From positions 32,436,231 to 32,500,230 of the forward strand of contig CM065817.1 in assembly GCA_033398695.1 (NCBI GenBank): a stretch of DNA of 64,000 bases, read 5' to 3'. Numbering within the stretch: the first letter of the stretch is position 1; the number at the start of each line of letters is the position of its first letter. The DNA comes from Orobanche coerulescens. Taxonomy: Eukaryota > Streptophyta > Magnoliopsida > Lamiales > Orobanchaceae. Shown in pieces: positions 56,501-64,000 of the stretch. A program made the translations under genes and the position numbers. The notes under the pieces were generated by a model. That model ran no database searches, was not told the origin of the DNA, and saw nothing but the letters and a program-made list of their open reading frames with translations.

Positions 56501-58060
56501 ATATATTAATTTTGATTTTTGGGGATCCAACCAAGAGTTGGTTTTTCTTTCGAAATATAGACGATATTCGGTATAATGGCTCTTTTGGAATCCAAACTTT
56601 TTTTAATTTTGATCGTCCGTCTTGGGCTTTTGCAAATCGAAATATGATGCCCAAGTTTTAAACATTTCTCACACCGGGGTATTTTTAAATTTAAGGATTC
56701 GGTTTTATTATTCGGTTTGAATCTAACCCCTGTTTATTTAATGAAAATTTTTGAACGGAAAGCATTTGTTCAAATTTGTCATTTCCGCAAGAAAATTTAT
56801 TCGTTAAATTCTTATATTCGTTTTGAACTATCAAAATATCATCCTTCAATTTATTTTCAGTTTCTAGACATTTAGAATGATCGGTTTCTATAAATTTCCC
56901 CTTTTCATTTATTTTGGAAATTTCAATTTCCAACATTTTAATTTTCGATTTCAGGGTTTTATTATCGAGTAAAGTATTTTGAAAATCGGTATGTAAAAGT
57001 TCGAATGCTTCAAATAATTCGTCGTGAGACGAGGTAGTAACCTGGCTTTCGATGTCGCTTTCGTCGAATGAACTTCTTGCCATGAGTGCGAGGTTATTTT
57101 GAGTATATTCATCGTCATCCTCTTCATCGCTCCATGTTGCTATGAACTTCCTTCTAGAAGTCGTGCCTCGGCAATTTTTCGCAAAGTGGCCTGGTTTACC
57201 ACAGTTTCGATAGTTATTGTCGAATTCTTTGATTCGCTCGTCTAGATGTCTTTCCTTCTCCAGTTTAATAAGTTTTGAAACTTATTTATGTTCTTGGCAT
57301 AATATGCCAATTCTTCATCATCTTCGTCCTCCGGGATTTCATCTTTGTTCGACATCTTAGCTTTCAAAGCTATGGTTCTTTCTTTCGGTTTTGGTTTGGC
57401 ATTTCGAGATTTACGAACTATCTCGTAGTTTATTAGCGATCCGACAAGGCCGCTAAAATCAAGATTATTGAGATCATTTGATTCCATTATAGCTGTAATC
57501 GTCCCGTCCCATTCAACAGGTAGTGATCGTAGGATTTTCTTTACTTTTCCACTACTTGTTAATGGTTTCCCAAAACAAGTTAGTCCATTAGTAATGACCG
57601 AAAATCAGTCGAGCATGTTTGTTATGGACTCGTCACTTTTCATCATAAATAGCTCGTATTAGTGAATGAGCATATTTATTTTCGTCTCCTTGACTTGTGA
57701 TGTTCCTTCATGAGTTACCTCAAGCATTTTCCAATTCTCTTTGGCACTATCACATGATGATATCCGGTTGTGTTCTTTCGGATTTAGAGCATAAGGGACT
57801 AGCCCATTAATAATTGCGTTGCTTTGCAATTATAATGGACGTTCTTCCAATCTTCATCATTATAATCTTCGAAGCTTTTTAGAGAGCCGTCCGGTTTTGT
57901 AGAAATTTTTGGACCTAGACAAATAACTTTCTAAAGCTCGATGTCGTAGGCTCGGATGAAAATAGACATTTTTTCTTCCACGTCATGAAGTTTGATCCAT
58001 CAAAGAATGGAGGTCAGTTTAGGGTAAGACCTTCGACCAGGGCAAATTGAAATGCCATAG
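56501..58060 (-). pseudogene. Gag of gag-only copia element
   Basis: N-terminal part (57,490-58,000) is a broken UBN2-type gag domain. It continues as MESNDLNNLDFSGLVGSLIN (57,242-57,487), then zinc knuckle 1 near 57,165-57,205 reading Y-RN-C-GKPG-H-FAKN-C, so its first Cys is Tyr. A coiled-coil-like region follows (57,083-56,691; SSHDELFEAFELLHTDF and KSKIKMLEIEISKINE), then a frameshift, zinc knuckle 2 (C-EK-C-LKLG-H-HISI-C, about 56,630-56,680) and a basic tail (SPRRTIKIKKVWIPKE). No protease, integrase or RT follows. The end point matches 2-253. Confidence 0.85.
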
Positions 58061-58100
58061 GATCTTCTTCTCCTCAGATGTTAAGCAACTTTCAAGAGAA

Positions 58101-58116
58101 ACCGCTCTGATACCAA
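58101..58116 (-). other. Primer binding site, initiator-Met tRNA
   Basis: Minus strand TTGGTATCAGAGCGGT, one base from the 5' LTR; the standard copia initiator-Met site. Confidence 0.88.
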
Positions 58117-58117
58117 T

Positions 58118-59309
58118 TGTTGGGTAATTGGCACCCCACTTAGAATGTTGGATAATATTGCCTAGTAGAGTTTTCAAACTCTTTTGCGTTGCGGAAGCGT
58201 AATTAACTTGCGAAAAGTGAACGACACAAGATTTATAGAGGTTCGGCCAAATGTGCCTACGTCCTCGCTCCGTATCTTTTTCTATAGGCTTAAGATCAAC
58301 CTCTACACATCGTCTTCTATCAGTCCGAGGGATACCATTACAATCTCGTCTTCTATCAGTCCGAGATAAATCGTTACACTCTTATCTTTATGTCGGTCCA
58401 AGATAAATCATTTTCCTTTTCTATTGGATAAGAAAGCAACCTATCTGGCTTTCGATGGGTACTAGACAAACCTCACTCAGATTTTGATATGATTCTAATA
58501 ATGCTGGATCAACAATCCTAATAACATCAAATCAATCTACAATTCGTATCTTTCCTCTTGTGTATGGTTTTAGTGTATGAACACTCAGACATCTATCAAT
58601 TAAGCACAAATATAACAACAATAATGTTTACAATGATATCTGATCAATATGTGATTTGCTGGGAGTTGTTTTTCTGAATGATACCAAATGCCTTTATATT
58701 TATAGGCAAATTCTCTCAACTAGCCGTTAGCTCTTGCATCCTACATTATGTACGTTAAGTACAACTCGTTATGTACGTAAGCCGTATTACGTACGTTAAC
58801 GTTGCTTCGTTACGTATGTTATGCTCCTTGTAAAATAGTCCAGTAGCTTCTGTGGTTTTCTTTACGTACGTTATCATTAAACTCTTTACGTATGTTATCT
58901 CCAATGTATCCGTTGCATGCTGACCTACTCAATGACGTCATCTGTCCGTTCAACGGTTCCAATATTTGAATTCATATTCCAACTACATTACGGACGATAA
59001 CAACATTGTGTTATGTACGTTAACTTCTTATGATCGCATACGTTATCTTATTTCGGTTGCGTACGTTAAATCATCAGGTGAGTCTTCAGGTGACTATCTA
59101 TTACGTACATTATACACTGATCATAACGTACGTTATCTTCGTTAATCATCACTTGCTTGCTTTTCTGACTGTTTCAAGTGTCTTTGTCTTCTTTTGTTTT
59201 GCTTTGTTCTAATGTTGTTTTATTTGATCGATAACATAATCAACTCATCATTAGTTCATCATCAACTCATCATCAAAATTAATCTATGATTATATAGAAT
59301 ATTCCAACA
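58118..59309 (-). repeat. 5' LTR of gag-only copia, second copy
   Basis: 1192 bp, TGTTGGAAT..TACCCAACA on the minus strand. Class A array at about 58,743-59,135, TATAAATA at 58704-58697, and the four-unit leader repeat at about 58,305-58,435. Homologous to 739-1780. Confidence 0.9.
58743..59135 (-). promoter_or_regulatory. Class A palindrome array, about 12 copies
   Basis: TTACGTACGTTAA-like units match those of the 3' LTR in order, with independent decay (for example TTATGTACGTTAAG near 58,745). The array lies just above the minus-strand TATA (58704-58697). Confidence 0.86.
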
Positions 59310-61007
59310 TTCAGAGGATATATGGGAACTGGGAGGAATCCTACAAGGAGCTTCTAGAGTGGGCCCTTGCTTCCAACATTATCTTCCAGGTAGGGTTGTT
59401 AGCGAATCTAATTTTTTGATTCGATTCGGGATTCAAATTCGTTTAGGCCGATTCGTATTCGTTTTTTTCGAATTCGAATTCGAATTCGAATTCTACTTTA
59501 TATTCGCTGACATAACGAATCAGAATACAAATCTGATGGTATTCGATTCATTTTGTTCACGAATATTCGATTCGAATCAATTATTTATATATTTAGTATA
59601 TTATATATATAATCAAAAGGGTTTCATTTCATTTCCCACCTTCTTCTACTGCTGGTCCTGTTTTCATATCACATTATGGTGGTTTTTGGCTTGTATTATT
59701 TTTTTTGGTGAATTGTATTATTATTTTTAGGTTGTATTGCAACTTTTTTATGATAAAATTTTGAATCTTTCATTCAATTCTAAAAAATAAAATCAAACCG
59801 AATACTCGAATCGAATCGAATAATTCGAATATCCATATCGAATCGAACTCGAATCAACTTTTAATATTCGAAAAAAATCGAATCAAATTGAACAGTTTGA
59901 ATAGTTTCACGAATACCAATCGAATACAGTGATATTCGCTTCGATTCGATTCGTTTACAACCCTACTTCCAGGTACTGTTTGTGATTTTGAAGCATTACC
60001 CTTTGTTAAGGATGACAGTAGTTCCTGGAGAGTCTATCTTCCATCGTTTCTTCTGGAGTTTCCAACCATGCATTAATGGGTTTTGTTATTGCAAATTCGT
60101 TGTTTCAGTTGATGGAACATGGTTGTATGGGAAGTATCGAGGGACCTTACTGATTGCAATTGCCCAAGATGGGAGGAACAATCCCATTCCTATAGCATAT
60201 GCCCGTGTGGAGGGTGAGACATCGAATGCATGATTGTTCTTCCTTCGACGCTTGCATTAGTCACACCCCAACATCTCATATGCTTGATTTCATATAGGCA
60301 TGAGGTAATAAAAAGTGATATTAGGCGTCTTAACAGCAATTGGGTTCATGTCTTCTACATTTGACGTATATCCTATAATTTTATGAGGACTTTCAAGAAT
60401 GCAGATATGAGAAGAACTGTCACTAATACGGGAATATACCAGTTATTTGCATTCAAAGTTCTTTTTTGTTGTTATTTTGTCTTACTAATCTGAAATATTA
60501 TTTCTTTAGGATACTCCATGATGCAAGATAATGCAACATACTATAGAAGCGAAATCAATTATTAGAATAAAGACGTCGCCCGATGGGTTGACGATATCCC
60601 AAAGGAACAATAGCTCCAAGCATGGGATGGGCGGAATTGGGGGTATATGATGACTAACCTACTGAGTGCATCAACAAGGTACTATGGGAGACATGTAATC
60701 ACCCAATTAGTTCAGTGGTGGAGGCAACCTATCACAGGTTGGCTGAAGTATTTGTCAAGAGAGAGTCAAGTTCAAGCAATGATGGCATCTGGTATGGTTT
60801 ACACAGATTTAGTCATGGAGAACAATGAGAAAAAAGGAAAATTTCCAACTCACATGAAGTTTGCATTCACAATAGAGGACATGTGTTGGGAAAAATAATA
60901 CCCCAAGTGTTTGATAAATGCACCCTACACCATGTCCCTACAGCAGAACTTCATACAGTGCCCAAGAAGTCTAAATCATACAGAAGTTCCTGTGTACAAC
61001 ATAAAAC
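59310..61007 (+). pseudogene. MULE (Mutator-like) transposase remnant
   Basis: The frame begins at IYGNWEESYKELLEWALASN just after the copia LTR, is interrupted by the MITE (59391-59965), and resumes with FCYCKFVVSVDGTWLYGKY and GTLLIAIAQDGRNNPIPIAY (60,090-60,210). DGT carries the first catalytic Asp of MULE DDE transposases. Further downstream: CLISYRHEVIKSDIRRLNSN, NFMRTFKNADMRR, WGYMMTNLLSAS (60,640) and QVQAMMASGMVYT (60,770-60,800). An intron-like GTTCTT..TTTCTTTAG lies at about 60,459-60,510. Several stops and frameshifts (near 60,232, 60,362, 60,570) make it non-functional. The 5' part is cut by copia and the 3' end by the LTR at 61008. Confidence 0.85.
59391..59965. mobile_element. 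hAT-type MITE in MULE transposase
   Basis: 575 bp. Terminal inverted repeats are TAGGGTTGTTAGCGAATC (left) and TAGGGTTGTAAACGAATC (right, reversed), matching at 16 of 18. The 8-bp target duplication CTTCCAGG lies at 59383-59390 and 59966-59973, the length typical of hAT elements. The interior is rich in GATTCGATTCG and GAATTC repeats (59466-59492), so the arms can fold back. It has no transposase ORF; the 123-codon plus-strand ORF across it (59,359-59,730) is fortuitous. Confidence 0.93.
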
Positions 61008-62974
61008 TGTTGGGATCCGGTGCCTAAAACGAAGGCCCAGCGGAAGCGGTAAAACGAAAATTAATTCGATCCGAATCCCTACGAGGATCGATCGAGCTAC
61101 GTATATACGAATATATAAACGAAAAGCAAGAGTCGTAAGAAACTAACCCTCGAAGTCCGTTGATTAAATGGTAACCTTCTCTCGAGCTATTCCCCAAGCT
61201 TTAGTTTGATCTCTACGAGTTCAATCCGCTCCAAGCCCTTGAACAATCCAACGCCGAAAGTACCGCGTCTCTACTTGCCACGCGCCGAGGGCTTGAGGAA
61301 CAACGATCACCTTGCTATCCTCCGAGGATACGGCTAGAGCTAAGTGATGAAGCTTCCAATATGAAATTATAACACTCTAAGTGTATAACTCACAATCTCT
61401 CTTTGAATTCTTGATTTTTCTCTAAGAAAAACTCTCAAGAAATGAGATGAAGAAGAAGACTTTGAGAAAGAACTTTTCTCTCTCTTGAACTCACTCCAAT
61501 CATACGTATGAAATGAATTAGGAATCCTTTGAGATAGAAGTCTTCCCTTCTTTTTATAATTCCACCCATATGTTGAACAACTCATGCCACATGAGTGATC
61601 CCCACTAAAGTCCTTGTCTTCCATTAAGAAATGGAAACAAAGACAAAAGGAAAGTAGGTGAAAATAATGGGGGTTGGCCAAGATGAAAATCGGACGAGTT
61701 CGATTTGTTTCGGACTCCCGTGAGTCCAAACAGATAAACTCCGATTCCGATTCGATGTATTTATATCGATTAATTAATCCAATTAATTAAACATATCAAA
61801 TACAAAATAACATAATTATTTTCTCCAAGAAATAATTATATTCATGAATTAAATTAGTCACCCAGTGATATATTTAATTCATTAAGCCGTAAATCAATTT
61901 ATCTGATAAGTCGATTTCAACATCCAATGTCCCAAATTTAGATATCCAATATCTAATATTCATAATGAGAGAATTAGCTTGATTCATTCCGTCGTCAATC
62001 CTATTGCGCGACTCGGTAGGTTCGTCTCAGTCAGCAATGGGAGGAACCAAAGAGTAGTAGCACCACCTAGCCAGCCTGGCGGCTACACTGCACTTACCCG
62101 AGAACGAATGATTGGGATCATTCAAGAACCATTCTCGTGAATACCGGTATACGTATAAACCCTTCTTTCAAATGTCCCGATCAAGTTATAGGGTCACGGT
62201 CGGTCAAACCCTATTCGTACTTGACGCTATGCATGCGTTAATGCAAATCGAGATCATTGAGGTATCGTGTATCTAATACAACTAGCTCCAATGCTTTGGC
62301 CAAAGACTTATGATCTCATCTCGATAACCGCATAGGACATATAACCCGCTCACTAACGGGAGAAAGAATTCTATCTTGATATTCGATAGGACTGCTACTT
62401 GCCGTCAAGATGCACGTCGAGGTTGACCCCGCCTTAGGTTTACGGGGTCGAACTACTCTAATGAAAATCTTGACGTCACAAGCATATCCCTACTAAATCC
62501 TCAAGTCGAAGGTTCACGAATACCTATCACAACCTTTCGATTCCGTCATTGGTATCCGAGTGAAATCCATGTGACGAATCGAGGGTGAGTCGGTTGAGTA
62601 TACTAATCCAATTAGCATACCTATAACGTGTGCTCCCACTAACCATTAGTGTTCGCAGGCACTCTCCATGTCAAAGAACACGTCATACAAGTCTTCACAT
62701 AAACTTAACGCCTACCAAGTTTCATCGACTTGCGACGATTAAGTATTTGAGCTATAACCTTTCCGATTGCCTACCCTTATCCAATAAGGAGTGGAATGTT
62801 TTGCTCTCAAATACACGGACTAGTTTCTATATTTTTATTTACGATTTAGGAATTAATTAAATACAATTAAATAAATAAACTTTCATTTGCCTTATATAAA
62901 TGGTTTACATAATTACAAGTACAATGACCTCACTCAACAACCTCTGAGTGGCATTCGAGGGCATACTCCTAACA
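61008..62974 (-). mobile_element. 3' LTR of another Ty1/copia element
   Basis: 1967 bp; minus strand TGTTAGGAG..GGATCCCAACA. The upper end is followed by ATCTCCCACTTG, the complement of the polypurine tract CAAGTGGGAGAT. The minus-strand TATA is TTATAAAAAG near 61,549. It has no palindrome array of classes A-C, so it serves as an internal negative comparison. The 5' flank is MULE sequence (AAAAC at 61003-61007 is a candidate target duplication). Confidence 0.88.
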
Positions 62975-64000
62975 ATCTCCCACTTGCACTCAATGCCACA
63001 CACTATGGTATCTAATACCCATGTTCTCCAGATGACGCTCCAAGCTAGTCTGAGAAGTGGCTTGGTCAGTGGATCAGCGACGTAGTCGGCTGACTCTACT
63101 CTATGCAGCTCAATGTATCTCTTTGCGAACGAATGCTCTTACGAGATTCTACTCTCTCTCAATATGTTTGGAACTGTTATGAAACCTTGGGTCCTAGGCA
63201 CTGTACTCTTTGCTCGGCCGTGCACAGTGTCACGTGAAGTTTACCCAAGAACTTCTAAATTCTTCCTTTGGAGGCCTCAGGGCCGCTTTATACTCGGCTA
63301 ACAGTGGAATTAGCGATCGCGCTATTCTTGGCACTATGCCAAGATCGCTCCTCCATTAAGAGTAAATGTAGCAGTAGACATAGAATCGTCTTTCTCTCCT
63401 TGGAAGTTCAATACGGTGAATCCCATCACATTCGGTTCTCCGCCATATATAAGAACCATATCTCTAGTCCTTCTAAAGTACTTGAGAACGTTCTTTACGG
63501 TAGTCTTAATGTTCCCTACCTGGTTTGCACTGAAACCTACTCACCACGCTTACAGCATGCGCAAGTCAGGTCTCGTACACAATATAGCATACATAAGGCT
63601 ACCCACTGCCGAATCATATGGTATATAACTCATTTCCTTTCGTTTTTCCTCGCTTTGAGGACACATCTTCAAGGAGAGTTTTATTCCATGTCTCATCGGA
63701 AGGAACCCTCTTTAAGATCTAATCTATATAGAGGGCTTGGGAAAAACTTATCATTCTCTTCGATCTATCCCAGTAGAATCGAATCCCAAGAATATAGGTT
63801 TCTTCTCCCAAGTCTTCCATGGAGAAATTACTCGAAAACCAAGCTTTCCCATAACTGAGCATCCCCACATCATTCCCTATTAGTAGAATGTCATATACAT
63901 ATAGTACTTAGAATGTGATCTTGCTCCCACTAACCCTCTTGTATACACAAGATTCCTCTTCATTTTGAACGAAGTCAAACTCTTTGACCGTCTCATCAAA
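62975..64000 (-). pseudogene. Ty1/copia RT end and RNase H (decayed)
   Basis: The minus strand enters from the window edge with FDETVKEFDFVQNEEESCVY (63,930-64,000). RT follows with the box YVYDILLIGNDVGMLS (about 63,850-63,900), where YVDD is expected, so a catalytic Asp is Tyr. Next are YILGIRFYWDRSKRMISF, IPYDSAVGSLMYA (about 63,590-63,640) and YTRPDL. RNase H closes with KRYIELHRVESADYVADPLT (about 63,060-63,130). Stops and frameshifts are frequent. Plus-strand ORFs here (63,113-63,858) are antisense shadows. Confidence 0.88.

Larger units (their letters stand above)
55169..59309 (-). mobile_element. Gag-only Ty1/copia element, second copy
   Basis: The 5' LTR is 58118-59309 (complete, 1192 bp). 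The internal region 56027-58117 holds only gag. The 3' LTR 55169-56026 lacks about 350 bp at its lower end, where the outer Tekay LTR begins. PBS and polypurine tract are present. The upper flank is MULE transposase. Because the lower end is truncated, no target duplication can be checked. Confidence 0.9.

Noticed and set aside
871..59135. A single known transcription-factor family explaining all arrays (SBP GTAC core or bZIP ACGT core)
   Set aside because: Class A contains GTAC and ACGT, but class C and most class B units contain neither, so one known core cannot explain all three.
59359..59730. 123-codon plus-strand ORF with repeated FEFEFEFE
   Set aside because: It crosses the MULE/MITE boundary and reads the GAATTC repeats of the MITE.
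63268..63858. 196-codon plus-strand ORF
   Set aside because: It is antisense to the copia RT/RNase H that reads clearly on the minus strand.
1..64000. tRNA, rRNA or organelle-derived sequence
   Set aside because: Primer-binding sites resemble tRNA ends but no full cloverleaf, rRNA or plastid gene segment was recognised.

Overview
This is repeat-filled nuclear DNA from a flowering plant, probably a eudicot. Nearly every base belongs to LTR retrotransposons. Priming sites match plant initiator-Met and Asp tRNAs, the polyproteins are plant Tekay/Del chromoviruses, Athila and Ty1/copia, and the only host-gene trace is one exon of a ubiquitin-conjugating enzyme (E2). I see no intact host gene, no rRNA or tRNA gene, and nothing prokaryotic. 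Almost all element ORFs carry stops or frameshifts.

Layout. 1-1780: 3' end of a gag-only Ty1/copia element (+). 1804-3961: a Tekay-type solo LTR inserted in a gypsy pol. 3962-12265: a (+) Tekay tandem arranged pol / partial LTR / pol / full LTR. 12266-14483: a low-repeat island with one E2 exon (-). 14484-19866: decayed Tekay element (-). 19867-24430: internal part of a full copia element (-). 24431-55168: a Tekay LTR remnant (+) opened twice. An Athila element (24837-45471, TSD ATCCA) split it, and a Tekay element (34677-44387, TSD CATTT) then entered the Athila 5' LTR. A second Tekay element (46397-55147, TSD GAATA) entered the other part of the outer LTR. 55169-59309: a second gag-only copia copy (-), inserted in a MULE transposase pseudogene (59310-61007) that also holds a 575-bp hAT-type MITE (TSD CTTCCAGG). 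61008-64000: 3' LTR and pol end of another copia element (-).

The most unusual signal is shared by unrelated elements. Their LTRs carry 6-14 copies of a 12-bp palindrome of the form TWRCGNNCGYWA, clustered just upstream of the TATA box. There are three classes: TTACGTACGTAA, TAGCGYRCGCTA and TTACGGCCGTAA. They occur in gag-only copia, several Tekay families and Athila, and homologous LTRs can carry different classes. Athila has a further array at the pol/env-like boundary, next to a TATA-like box and splice-site-like sequences leading to the env-like start codon.

A second shared signal is a probable intron inside the Tekay LTRs. It has an AAG|GTAWRY-like donor about 170-220 nt after the TATA box, a CTAAC branch point 34-45 nt before the acceptor, and a TTCAG acceptor. 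An internal direct-repeat module lies between them. Both proposals rest on reading the sequence; neither expression nor splicing can be tested here.
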